A stretch of 64,000 bases of DNA. Source: Sipunculus nudus (lineage: Eukaryota > Annelida > Sipuncula > Golfingiida > Sipunculidae). Shown piece after piece: positions 49,255-61,648 of the stretch. The notes under the pieces were generated by a model. The model saw only the letters and a list, made by a program, of their open reading frames with translations, was not told the DNA's origin and ran no database searches. The stretch's first letter is position 1, and each line of letters opens with the position of its first letter. The stretch is from the NCBI GenBank assembly GCA_026874595.1, contig CM049314.1, positions 63,520,800 to 63,584,799 on the forward strand, written 5' to 3'. The position numbers and the translations under genes were made by a program.

Positions 49255-49865
49255 CAAAACCAATGGAGTTCCACAAAAAATCTTCTTTGAAATCTGAAAT
49301 GAGGTCACTGTGGGCTCTTTAGTAAACCTGCGAAAAATAAACTGTCAGTCAGGAGGGGCACACATTGTATTTGTTAGGCTTAGAATCTTCTAAAATGACA
49401 TTAAGGCAGGTCATGGGTAAATAAGCAGGGAAACCTGAAATTGGGTGATGGTGACCTATATTTCGCGTGTTACCAGCCAAAGCATCATTTGCAATCTCCA
49501 TGGAAACCTGAAATTAGGTGATGGTGACCTACGTTAATGGCCAAAAACATTACAAACACTGAGAGAGACAGTTTACAAAACTTTTCTGTTGGGCCTAGAA
49601 TCTTCTGGCTTGACATCCAGGGATTGGCATTTTTAGCCTAGATGACTACATACAAAAAAAGAATAGATTTCATGGGAATGGCAGGAAATATTATCATGAA
49701 ACTTTTTCTTATTGTCGATTTTGAAGAACTTTAATAATAAAATAATATAATATAATTTTCAAGAACTTTGAATTGGGAAAACCACCTAAAATATTTGGCA
49801 TTCAGATGATAGTTTTCCTTTTCTGAATGTCTTCATAGTCAGCTGAGCGTCATGAACCATCGGTC
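49255..49865 (-). repeat. Family A repeat, inverted
   Basis: Several GAAACCTGAAAT-GGTGATGGTGACCTA blocks, ending CAGCTGAGCGTCATGAACCA with TCGGTCACTTG. Confidence 0.75.
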
Positions 49866-50329
49866 ACTTGTGTTTAAACAAAGTCTAGCAAAGCAAATTT
49901 TAAATGCTAGTGATAAGGCCAAATTAACAAAATCAGTTGTTGAACAAGTCTAATTTAATTCTAATCTGCTTTGACTCAGGAGTTCAGGGAGCATGTCTCA
50001 AAACAAAGCCCTAGCAGTCCGGTGTCAACTTTACCCGATTTGAAGACGGACCTTTTTTTTTCGCATTGGGCTATGTACTTGCACCATAGAGTGCCATTAA
50101 GATCTTTTTGTTTCAGCAAGTGCCCCATCGGTCATGACACTAATATGATAATATGTCCTTGCACAGGCAACTAATTCCGATAGTGTAGGTGGCATCATCG
50201 TTCGTGTATAGCAGCTTAAGTTCATTAACACCCAATAGCACACCAAATCTGATGACAATTCATCCAGCTGTTCTCAAGGAATCTGGCAAATTGTGTGTAA
50301 TTTACATTTTTTCTATAGTGCCCAAACAT

Positions 50330-51610
50330 GCATCGAAATTAGGAGAATATAGGTCACAGTGGCCTAATTCCAAGTTTCTGAGAAGAATTTTGAGGAACTC
50401 TCAGGATGTCAAGTTAAAAGATTCAAAGCCAATGGTTATAATTTGTGCCCTGCTTTAGTACCAAAATTTCAGTTATTCTGTAGCGTGTTTATAAGCCCCA
50501 TAGCTCGTAGAATATGGATGATAGGCCTAATTTAGGTTTCCGAGTAGAATTTTTTGCTTTTGAATCATATTTTCAATTATTCTGGGAATAATTATGAGCC
50601 CCGCACATCGAGGAATATGGGCAACAGAGACCTAATTCCACATATGCAGTTTTATAATTTTTATTGACCTCCCTTGAAATCAAGTTGGAAGATTCTAGAT
50701 ACAACGGTTACGATTTTTGCCCTGTTAATGGACGGCCTCGTCTCTAAAGGTCTCAAAAATAGAGAAAAAATGTGTTAAAAATCGAAAAATTCCAGATAGC
50801 GCTACCAGTCTACAGGAACCGATGAAACTCTCCTTGACCAATACGCATGCGAAAAATCATGGTCATCAATGCATTAATTGTTCAGATACTGGAGCTTTTA
50901 TATCAAACTTTATGATTTTGGGGGTACTTCTGAGCCCCATAGCTCGAATGATATGAGCGACAGAGACCTAATTTCAGCTTTCTGAAGAACACTTTTAAGG
51001 AACTCTCAGGATGAAAAGTGCCATGCTTTGGTATCAAATTTCAATTATTCCAGGGGCGGGGGTATTTATAAGCCCCATGTCTCGTAGAATATAGTTAACA
51101 GAGAGCTAATTTTCAGGTTTCCATAGTCTTTTCATGGGCCTCCCAGGATGAAGAGTAAGAAGATAAAGTTTCAGTGGTAACGATTTGTGCCCTGTTAACG
51201 GACGACCGCATCTTTAACGGTCTCAAAAATTGAGAAGAAATTAAAAAAAAATACAGGTGGCGCCATCAGTCTGCAGGAACTGATGAAACACTCCACGATC
51301 AATATATATGCAAAGAATCATTGTGATCAATGCATTAGTTGTTCAGATACTGGAGTTTTTTTTGCCAATTTGTTAATTATTCTGAGGGTATTCCTGAGCC
51401 TCATAGCTCGGATGATATGGGAAATAGAGACCCTTTTTTCAGGTTTCCAAGGAGATTTTTCATTGACCTCCATGCATGACAAGTTAGAGGATTTCAAGTC
51501 CAGCGGTTACGATTTGCGCCCTGCTAACGGACGGCCTGATGGCTAGACGGCCGGACGACGGACAATAACCCATAGTTTTAGCTCAGTATGATTGAAAGTC
51601 AGCTGAAATA
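50330..51610 (+). repeat. Family A repeat, multimeric
   Basis: At least four monomers with GCCCCATAGCTCG, GAGACCTAATTCCA/TTTCAG and GTTACGATTTGTGCCCTG. The tail is ACGGACGGCCTGATGGCTAG followed by TAGCTCAGTATGATTGAAAG. Confidence 0.85.
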
Positions 51611-53350
51611 AAAATTAAAATGCAGTTTTTCAGTGGACAACTTTTGTCCCTGTCATTCACCAGGTTTGAGGGTGATAATGTGAATCATTGACTGTTGTAC
51701 GTGCCGAACAATTATTACATCAATAGGGTTTATGGTATGCCCTTAAGAAAATATCATATCTCGCTTACTGGGATATAATTTTATGTTGGATCACACAAAA
51801 ACGAGATATAATCTAAAAAGTCTTGTTTTCATATTATTTTCTTTTACTTAAACATTTCCCCAGAAAGGCACACACATCATGATAAACATGAAAAAAAAAG
51901 ATTTGTCATTCTTATGGGGATTTCCTATTGATTATAAAAGCATCATTTTAATTCCTTTAATTCCAAGTACAACTTAACTTTCTAATGACTTGATTTAGCA
52001 CCGTATCCATAATCGAAATAACTAGAAGTTTAATAAACTTATAATAGCCCCTGCGATTATCCAAAATATAAATGACGAAATGATTTCATATTCCACTCGG
52101 TGTTACTTTTTCAACCATCCAAAAAAGATTTCATCAGATTTGATGTTTTTCTGTCAGAAAGCGATTGCATATTTATATGATAATGAACTTATGCTTATGA
52201 CATTGTTTATTTTCCCTTTAAACCTTACTTTGAATATTACTTAGATAGTTGTATTTTGGACTATGGAAAATCAGCCTGTATAAGGGTTATTGTGAAATAA
52301 CCAATGTAGCAAACAACTCTTTATCACACAGCGAACATTACCGCTGAGAGGTTACACTTTACATAAGTGAAGACATTCTATTGCTTACATACATTACAAT
52401 TTGTAACCTCTTCTGTCGTTTTTAATGTTTAACTTTACAATGTACCCCGCTGGTCATAACGTTAAGCTGATTGTTTATATTGGTCAGTGATCTAATTCTT
52501 AACTACTAAGGAGAGTTTAAGAGAACCTGCATGTCTACATAAAGTCTGATCATCTCAGGTCAAGCGATTAAGAGTTGTGCTTTGATATATATTACATTTA
52601 TAATTGCAGTCTGTTATTCAAAGAAATGTCTAAAAACTGAAATGTCATACAGTAACTTTATGCATTGTTCATAATCGCGAACAATGATGGAACAATAGAG
52701 AGTGAAAGTTAGAAATACTATTTCAGCTGTAGTTCATTATTATCGGTAAACTACATATAGATTAAATTTTCTTACCGTTCAGAAAATTGGAATGTACCAG
52801 TTTGGCAGAAGATAGTTTAACATACATGAATGGTGCCATCTGTAGTTTATTTACTCGAAATGATACATGATCAATCTTTGGTAAAGCACATTGCAAATTG
52901 TAGGCAAACTCAAATATCAAACGCAACAACAAGCGAATATAAGTGTAATTACCCTAAGATCACGTTTACATCAGATAAAAGCTATATTTCCTGACTTTAG
53001 TGGGAAGGACTGAAAACGATCATTTTGAGTCAAGTCAAAATAAGTGGTGATGCTTGCAACTAACACTGACATACCAGTCATTGAATCAATATTCTGGGTA
53101 CTAGTCATAACTGGTGATCGGTATAATACAAAATACGGTAAATAATTCAGCACACCTTATACTTTATCATCTTTTAATCATCTCCAATTAATAAACCATG
53201 GAAGGAGTTAATATTTTCTGGCTTGCAGAGGTTAAGATCACCTATAGCTGACAAACAAATTCCCAATCCAATGGGCAATATTCCCACAGTACATGGAGCT
53301 GACAGTTGCAACCGTTCCTGCTGTATTCGGTAACCGATATTACGTTATGT
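51611..53350. other. Intergenic sequence
   Basis: No supported gene; ORFs of 60 codons or less without motifs. Confidence 0.35.
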
Positions 53351-53374
53351 CTGTTGTCGATTCTATATATGGAG

Positions 53375-53605
53375 TATTTTTCGTAAGAGGGAGACAAAAC
53401 GGGAGAGCGGGGGATCCAGACCCCTTTTTTCCAGTCGCCGCACCTCTTTTAAAGGATTCCGAATAAGACGTGTCCTGGACCTCCCCCCCCCCCCCCCCGA
53501 ACCTGGCAACCATTTTTTTTTGTCATTTTTCCTGGCCTGCACTCTTCCTTTTCTAAAATCCTGGATCCGTGAGTTCATAAGAAAGTATACCTGTAGATAC
53601 ATACA
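53375..53605 (-). repeat. Probable dispersed repeat with G/C-run
   Basis: On the minus strand it starts near GGATCCAGGATTTTAGAAAA and contains a G-run of about 16. It ends near GGTCTGGATCCCCCGCTCTC; the paired GGATCC-rich ends resemble interspersed elements. The ORF across it is Gly/Arg-rich and not convincing as protein. Confidence 0.35.
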
Positions 53606-53609
53606 CCTA

Positions 53610-54939
53610 TTGATGATAAATTATACATCTTTGAAAAGACTATGTTATGCAAGACCACATTTGGCTGAATATATGTTTTGCACATAAAGTTGTATGAAGT
53701 AATTTATATAACCACTCCTTTGTCATTTTTCCTAGGGGTAAGTGTAGCTATAAGAATGTATAACTTAAGCAGTATTTGACCAGTGGTCATAAAGAGCATG
53801 TCGTACTGAAGCGTATCGTTTAAGCAATCATTTAAGCCAAAATTTGATTGGATACGTTTGGCAAATTAATGGTATTGGGCTTATAATCACTCTGTAGTTG
53901 GTGTTTTGGAAATGAAAAAATATATATATATATACATCATCCGACATAAAACATCCATTTATTTAATGAATATTACCACTTTCATAGTGCTATCAGGCAT
54001 TTTTTATTATCTACACATAAAAACCTTTCATTCAAGCAAACATGGTGAAAATGTGTCAGCAAACTGCTACCTGTGAGCCAAAGTTTTCGGGTTTTGCTGA
54101 AGTACTAATGTTTTTATCATTACATCCTGATTGCTTGATACAAACATTGCATAGAGGTGTAACACTCTAGGCCCAGCTTTAGACAGCCGATTATGAGAGC
54201 TTTGGAACAACTAAATCAAGACCAAAACTAAAAACATGTCTCCGTGGATGTTACGTAGTCCTACTCCTGTATGGCCCAGGCTTACGATCTGTCGACTAAA
54301 AAGACTGAATATGTAATATTTGCATATAAGTGTGTCAAAAACATAAAGGCAGCTGGCCTCCTCCCCTCATTTACATATTAATACCTCACGCTTCGGGTGA
54401 AGAAAAGATGCCGTTACTGCACTAGTCCAATAGCGGGCTATCCATAGAGAACACAAGCTGCTGCAGCCAATACTAGGAGTTTCACACCAAATGTTTAGAC
54501 CTAGAACCGCGCTTTTCCAGATTAGAATACTTTTGTTTATAAGTTTTCCTTATTAGTCTTCCTGTGTTGAACATCCCCTTTTCAAAATCTAGGCTTTCCC
54601 AATGATATTGAAGCCTTTGTATTGATAGCACCCTCATTTAAGTATCTTCCCTCTGATTGGTATTTTCATAATTCAAGGTCAATTGTTTTTTCATATGTAT
54701 CTTAAAGGCAAGCACACGCAACCATTCAGTGGATACAAAGTTTAGTCATAATATAATGTATTCATTGCAGCTATGTTATTGTTTCTTCAAATCAATTTGA
54801 CCGATTTGGGACATTTTCTGAATACCTGATTTTCTCTGATTTTCCTGATTGCTGGGAAGCATGATTATGAATTTTGTATCATTCTGATAGGATATTGATA
54901 GGATATTGCTATCATTCGTCTCAACCATTGTAATGAATT

Positions 54940-54990
<51 letters not shown>

Positions 54991-57137
54991 AACCAGTGAG
55001 AATTTGCTAACCAGTTGGACTGTTTTCTATAGTCAGCAGGATATTTGTATTACTTTTTAATCCAATGGGTTACTGGTATTATGCATCATCAATTACAGCA
55101 TTTTTTCCAACTTGAAAGAAGACATACTCAATATTCATAGATGGCAATATTTATTACAAGGCATACTAACACATAAAATAAAGTCTGCAACGTAGCAATT
55201 TGTACTATACTTCGATTATTCATGTTTTCACATGTATATTAGTCCATTATTTAAACACCCTATATAGCTCTCTTCCATTTCATTGTATCATGTTCCTGGT
55301 TATCTGGTTTATAAATAAAGCTTTGTAAGTGTACATAACAATATTTTATAACTTTCTACCTTGCTTTTAGCTTAAACCACTGAATCAAACACTGGCTTTT
55401 GTCAGTGACAAAAATATATACAAAAAGGTATTTATTACTATATATATTATGATCCATCACAAATAATGGCCTTCAGGTTGGTGATACATCCATATTTGGT
55501 ACATAAGTGTTCCATCTGCTGCAATATTTCATGAAATTCATGAAAAGTTACGGCATATCTTTTATTTAAGGTTCCCAGGAAATCTTAACCAATCATTCTG
55601 AATCTTGCCTCAGCCATCGATACTTGTATCAATTATATCAGAACCCTAAATATTCATATTATTGTAAAGGCCACTCAAAGTCCTATCAATTCAAGTCACT
55701 GACATGGATAATATAAATGAAGAGAAAGATATTACCTGTAGATTCAGGCTGAATATAACTATTCTCTATATGTATTGAGAAAACATTGCCTTAGAAATAG
55801 GAAGAGGAGCCTTAGACAGTAGGTAAATAGGGTTCAATTGATTTTAATTATCCGATCCATAGGAGAGATCCTTTTCTTATAAACCAGCCAAGGAATGAAC
55901 ACCAATATGGCTTGTGTTAATTAACTGTAAAACTGGTTCTTATATAACATGAATAAGTACATCATTATAATATTATTTGCATGCATCATTTTCAACAATA
56001 TTTCTATAGCAACCCTTATATGTGAACACTTCCAATGTATTGTAATCTTTGTAAAGCTAAGAAAATGGACAAATTCCTCTTCCTTGCTCCACCAAACACA
56101 ACAATCGAGCCAGTACATAGTTACATAATAAACTTTTTTTGTATAGAGCCAAATCATTCTTTTTTATCTTAACTGAATTCTCCTCAACACTCCAAATATG
56201 GTCATGCATAAAATCCGTGTCTAGGAGTGTCCACCGAAGTAAGTGCACCCTGCAAACTGTATTTTCAACTTACAAAAATACAACATTATTTACACTAAAA
56301 ATATACTTTTAATCATTGTTCATCTTTCTCACGGTATATGAAAGCTAGGAACATCAACTAATAAGTACACTCTTTAAAATAAGCACGATCATGAACACAA
56401 ATCGTTATACAATGATAAAGCTGACATTTTCTTTGATGTATCCAATACACTTTGGCAGTTTGCATCTATCAAGTACATGAGAGTTAATATCAACTGCTTG
56501 ATATATGGAGACCAATTCCTATCAAAGACAAAGGATATTATTTGTCAGGCATTTTTTATTTCCTTAGGTCAACTTAAATCTGGTACAGTACTAAATTTTG
56601 CAAATGATCTCGTGTAGTTCTGCCACATTTTAGCATGGAAAACGGGTATATCCATGGCAATGTAAAAGCAGATGAATGTTCACATCTCTCACTCTTGCTG
56701 CTTGTATAAATAATCAGGTTCATACACACCAGGGCAATCATGATTCTTTAACTTTCTATGTACCTTTCAATCCTTACAATAGGCTTCACTTGTATTAGTG
56801 GCAAAATACTGCACATTGAAATCTGGTGTTGAGTAAGCATTTGATGTGCATGAGCAAGGCAATGAATGTAAAGTAAAATCATTAAGCTCATAGAATATCA
56901 GCTACACTGTCATTATCTTCTCTGAACCATGCATATCTTGGTCCAAACGGTCAATTCAACAATATTCGAGTAGCATTGGTTGTCACTATTGTAACTCTTG
57001 GTTGACATGAGTGCCAACAGAGCCATTGCAACACTGAACACAATACTGATTTCAAACAATTCTGACGGAGCCTTTCACGGTTTGCCTCCTTTCTCAATAA
57101 ATACAGAAATTGGGATCCAGTTTCTTCACATGGAAAC
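53610..57137. other. Intergenic or intronic sequence
   Basis: No exon with motif support. Contains a CT microsatellite (54940-54988). Confidence 0.35.
54940..54988. repeat. (CT)n microsatellite
   Basis: About 48 bp of CT dinucleotides with one CTTT interruption at the start. Confidence 0.95.
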
Positions 57138-57302
57138 TCAAGGTTGCAAGGCAGTAGCAGTAACCGTGGTGGTCGTAGTTATGGCAGCGGTCGTGGCAGT
57201 GGTTGCCGGACACTCTTTCTCCATCTTGAACAACTGTAGTCTCTGTTTGTAGTGGTCATGGTCAACAACCTTGGAGGTACACAGAGTCACGTGTTCTGTG
57301 TC
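57138..57302 (-). CDS. Possible terminal exon of a minus-strand gene
   Basis: After acceptor TTTTTTTTCAG the phase-0 frame reads DTEHVTLCTSKVVDHDHYKQ, RLQLFKMEKECP, then a Thr/Ala-rich tail (TTATTAAITTTTT) ending at TGA 57140-57138. The low-complexity Thr tail and lack of motif limit confidence. A plus-strand ORF over the same bases looks like a shadow. Confidence 0.25.
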   Translation of the reverse strand, partial: DTEHVTLCTSKVVDHDHYKQRLQLFKMEKECPATTATTAAITTTTTVTATALQP

Positions 57303-57889
57303 CTGAAAAAAAAATATAACAATTATCAGATTTATATCAGAATCTTACTGCCTGAAAACATATTTAAAATGAATATATATGAAAATTGACAACAGTCATA
57401 AACACAACCAGCACTATGATAATTTTTATATCAAAAACTATTTTCAATGTAAAAAGAATTCATCAAGGTAGGACATACATACTAGTGTCCAATATGAACT
57501 CGATAGTAATTATGCACATATCATATACACCATATACAAAAAAAGCTTTACCATTATATTGTTATTAAATTAGACTAACTTTCAGACAAAAGTAAAAATC
57601 CCCTTTCCAGTGGTGATAGCCATGCTTTTATTTGTATATAATTCACAGTTAGTTTGACATGCAGTCATTTGGTCTCCTGATAAATATGTAAATTGTAATC
57701 TAAACACACTGCAGCAAAATGTAAGTTATCAAAAACCTCACTTAAGACTCTTTTTATATTTTTTTAAAAGGATATATTTTGGTCGAGGTCAGTGCCACCG
57801 TTTTGTAAAACTTGCTTAACTTAACCAAGTATGATGTACATCTAAAGAATTCCATTTCTATTCATGACACGCGCTTACATGCAATAATA

Positions 57890-58115
57890 CTTGCATCCAC
57901 CAGGCTTGGTGTTCTAGTCCCGGGTGCGAGTCATTTCCATTGCCGGGCCATAACACTGAGGAGTGAAACATGACTATTTAGCACAGCCTCTCCATTAAAC
58001 CTGGAAAGGGGGGGGGGGAACCAAATGTGTAAAAACACACCACCTGACTAAGATTCGAATTCAGGATCTCCCGGATACGAGTGCTGGGTTATACCCCTAC
58101 ACCACAGAAGCCAAA
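57890..58115 (-). mobile_element. tRNA-derived SINE
   Basis: On the minus strand the element begins near 58113 with GGCTTCTGTGGTGTAGGGGT. The A box (TGGTGTAGGGGTA) is at 58104-58092 and a B-box-like GAATTCGAATCT at 58062-58051, spaced as in a tRNA. A tRNA-unrelated body with a poly-G/C tract (58006-58018) follows. It cannot fold as an intact tRNA gene as far as I can see. Confidence 0.65.
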
Positions 58116-58399
58116 CTCAATTGATACTTTTACCCGTTCTCCTTTACAAGTTGTCTGCGGATGATGAGATCATGACGTGCACACAGGGCTCGTTGGTAAG
58201 GTCAAATATTATGCAGCAGTGAAGCTCGGTCTCTCCGACGCTTTACCTCGGCCACGTGGACGGCAATAACAGCATTGGGGAAGTGTTAAGTCAATGGTGT
58301 TTAACTTATACTGCAAACATTATAAACTGTAGATTTCATTATTTCATTCTCTAAATAGCAATTATTGTATTCGAAAATACTACACTGGTTAAGTTATAG

Positions 58400-58593
58400 A
58401 TAGACTTTTGTGCCTGCTATGAGTGAGTTCTTCTGTTCCGTCAGCTCTGCTCCGCTCAGTGTCTTAGATATCCCCAGTTTTACCAGCATTACAGATGGCC
58501 TAAATCTTCGCAAGGCTGAACCCTCAGCACGTCTTGCAGGTGGTGTGTCGTTCTTAAAAATGCTCCAGTCAATCTGAAGACTGTACATAATGC
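58400..58593 (-). CDS. Possible exon upstream of 57302 or downstream of the ligase exon
   Basis: Acceptor CTCTTTTTAAG precedes a frame that joins in phase with the acyl-CoA-ligase-like exon ending at 59850. It reads IMYSLQIDWSIFKND, then RRFRPSVMLVKLGISKTLSG and AELTEQKNSLIAG. The adenylate-forming family signature is not visible here, and no good donor follows before the stop. The exon may be spurious. Confidence 0.2.
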
Positions 58594-59849
58594 CTTAAAA
58601 AGAGCACATCAGAGTATTATGTATATTATGAAGCCTCACACAATATGACAGATCTTTTAGGCATATATCTTGATACAAAATAGACAATAGACAAAAAATG
58701 TTCAATGGTAAGTAAAGATGACATGACTGTGCCATTCCTATGTTACAGCATAACATAAAAGCAGATTTTCTGGTGACAGTTCACTCTGACTAAAGATTGT
58801 TGAAGGGTACATTAAAGCATTATGTTGACTGTTAAACCAAAAATATCAAATTTTACCCGAAGAGCTCACCGGTTACTTAACTTAGTAAGTATGAGACTTC
58901 CCCATCCTTTCACAGTACCCCCTCCCTTTAGAGCCTTAAATTTCCAGAGCTTAGTCAAAAGCTGATCTGAATGACGGACCATCCCAGTGAAGTTGTGATC
59001 GACCCGTAAATCCACGATGACAATTTAAAGCATTTGAACAGCTAAGAGGAAATAGCTCTCTTATTTGGTCAAAATCTAGTACTAAATATATGATTGCTTC
59101 ACTAATACTGTGTTGAAGCTGTCACTAAAAGGTAAAAATGTTTAGATACTGTGTTGCATATGAAATATTTACAGATTGACAGATATGTGGAATGAAAGGA
59201 CTAATAATAAGTGACATGTACAATTCACACATTCACACATTTACAAGGCTTTCAGTTTAATCAAAGTGATTTTTTTAGCATTCTCATTTATCTTCAGCAA
59301 ATGCTCTTTGTTGTGACTGTTGAAAAACTGCTTAAGATATCACTGAAACTGTCTTAGGTATTACTTGCTATGTAAATGTAAAGAACCAAAGGATCGGTCT
59401 GAAACTTTAAATAAATCTTAAGAGTAAAGGGTTAAGTAGTTAAGAAATTAAATGAAGACATTATCTCTTCGTTTCTTACCCTTTCCCTTTGAATCTGAAG
59501 AAAATTATAATAAAATAATTAATTAAATTTTCTCCAAATTATTTGGAATCGTTAATTTTATACACCTTTTACAACTAGAATGTTAGACTCGGGTTATTAG
59601 AAGGAGAGACACATCAACACACAATAATAACACCGAATACTGAAATTATAAACATTGAATTGATTAAACTGATGAATAAATTTTCTTTTTCCCAGAAAGT
59701 CAAGATTAATATATGATTCTATATTTCATTTTTCTTATTTACTGACTTCTCAGGGACAAACCCTTGTGATACTTAATTCAGAAAATCAGATTTAAGATAA
59801 GAATATATTGCCAACATTGTCCATAGACTGTGTGCATATATAAACTTAC

Positions 59850-59986
59850 ATTTTGAGTATCTTGGGTTAACCAGAGTGATCGTGACTCCAACGCACATGG
59901 CGCTTATGGGGAACATCGCGTACTCCAGGCCGTTGTTAAGGAATATCGCCAGCGTGTCTCCTTTTTTAAACCACGTGCATGCAAAG
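59850..59986 (-). CDS. AMP-binding (acyl-CoA ligase-like) exon, partial gene
   Basis: Between acceptor AAGTAACTCAG and donor GTAAGT the minus strand reads WFKKGDTLAIFLNNGLEYAM, then FPISAMCVGVTITLVNPRYS and K. This matches the N-terminal region of 4-coumarate/acyl-CoA ligase and luciferase-type adenylate-forming enzymes. In those, a G-x-KKGD-x(2)-A-I-x-L-x-N stretch is followed by an A-x-x-x-G-x-x-x-T-x-x-NP-x-Y turn. These enzymes activate carboxylates with ATP as acyl-adenylates and load CoA. The catalytic P-loop-like STGTTG-K motif would lie in a later exon, which I could not find. It is therefore a partial gene or a relic exon. Confidence 0.55.
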
Positions 59987-60712
59987 CTGAGTTACTTGAA
60001 TATTTAATTGTATTTTGTAGATATATTCACTATGGTACTGTTTTATTAATATACTATGACAGTTTTCTCAACACGAATATTTACCCAGATAAGTGTATTA
60101 CAATAGGCTCAAAATAAATACTAATAACAATACATGGCATGATGTCAGGCTAAAAACGCAATGTGGACTCAAGTATTATCTCACCGTATACTACCGTGTG
60201 ACGTGTGTCTCTGTATCTGAGGAAAGATTGTATAGGTTTATTATTTCTAATTTGAATATGCATGATCAACAAGTTTTGTTTCTGAGAATTTAAAGTTTAG
60301 ACTTTGATTTCAGAATAAAATGTGTTGCCATTTAATATGTTCAAGCATGATTAGAAATTAAACACACCCCCATAGCACTGAAGGAAACAAATTTAAATGC
60401 ATGATGACCAACCTTTTACATATTGGCGTTACAGTGACAACTGATGCACAATTCATCATGCAAGAGTCTGCATTCGATAGAAAAAAAAGTGACAGATCTA
60501 AAACTTGTTATTTTTTAGAACATTAGTTATTCATAAACCAAAGGAGATGGTGTACAAGAACGACAGGGTAATGTAATACAGAAAAGTTGTCGTCGCCCTT
60601 ATATATTTTCTTAACAGAATATTGGACTTGCGGGACGACTAAATTAAAATGGAGAGACTACGGGAAAAGCACAAATGTCACAACAGAATATCTTTAATTT
60701 TACATGGCAATG

Positions 60713-60715
<3 letters not shown>

Positions 60716-60772
<57 letters not shown>
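60716..60772. repeat. (TA)n microsatellite
   Basis: About 55 bp of TA. Confidence 0.95.
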
Positions 60773-60776
<4 letters not shown>

Positions 60777-61589
60777 CGTAAAATAAGATTTAAGATTTCA
60801 GGATAAGCCGATCATTGATAAGAAAAAAAATACTTAAGATAAAATGCTTTAAATTATCTGCCGGAAACGTATACAAAAATAGAGCGTACTGTTATATGAT
60901 ATGACAATAAATAAACCATAAACCAAAGTAGAAAAAAATGCGAAAATAAAAATACAATATATAATTTACTATTTTACAGAGTAACGAATCGATGAGGAAC
61001 CTCACAATGAGCTGAAATCGGTCAATTTTTAAGGCAGCCATTTTGCATGCCTGTTGAAAGAAATATTCATGGTACCTTTTTGCATACCACAGATTCATAA
61101 AAATAGTCCGTGGTAAACTTTCGTAACAACCGTAATACTAAGAAAAATGGAATATAATGGTGACTAAAAACAGGTTTTCACTACATGGCTCCATGAATTT
61201 AGGTCACTCTGGCCTACTTTTTTTTCAAGCACTGCATCAGGACCTATCTTGGTATTGAGCAAGAACTTTCTAGGTCTACGATTTACACCATGGAAGATTG
61301 TCGGACAATATGTAATAAATACTGAGTACAAATAAGCGTTAGTCTTAGCATGCAGCATTTATGCTCACCTTGTATCCACAAAGCCAAATTACACTGATGT
61401 ATGTCATCCAAGGCAGAGCACTTAGAAGTTTAAGACCTTACTAAACTATAACAGCAGGAGTGCAGTCATCGTGAGATAGTAGATGTGAACATTACTCGCT
61501 GAACCTACACAATGGGAGTCCTTATCATTGTTATAAAGCAAGGCACAAGACGAGCACATGTTAACTGGTGATATACACACGCAGCGCGG

Positions 61590-61593
61590 ATAT

Positions 61594-61646
<53 letters not shown>
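61590..61646. repeat. (TA)n microsatellite
   Basis: TA run with one TAAA interruption. Confidence 0.95.

Positions 61647-61648
<2 letters not shown>

Noticed and set aside
53375-53605. Gly/Arg-rich minus-strand protein of 79 codons
   Set aside because: The glycine stretch comes from a homopolymer run in a probable dispersed repeat.
56998-57252. Plus-strand ORF with a hydrophobic Val/Ala stretch
   Set aside because: The valine-rich segment is the reverse of a Thr-codon-rich minus-strand exon candidate; no plus-strand splice or start context supports it.
58045-58113. Possible functional tRNA gene on the minus strand
   Set aside because: A- and B-box-like motifs are present, but the stems do not pair well by eye and a SINE body follows directly.
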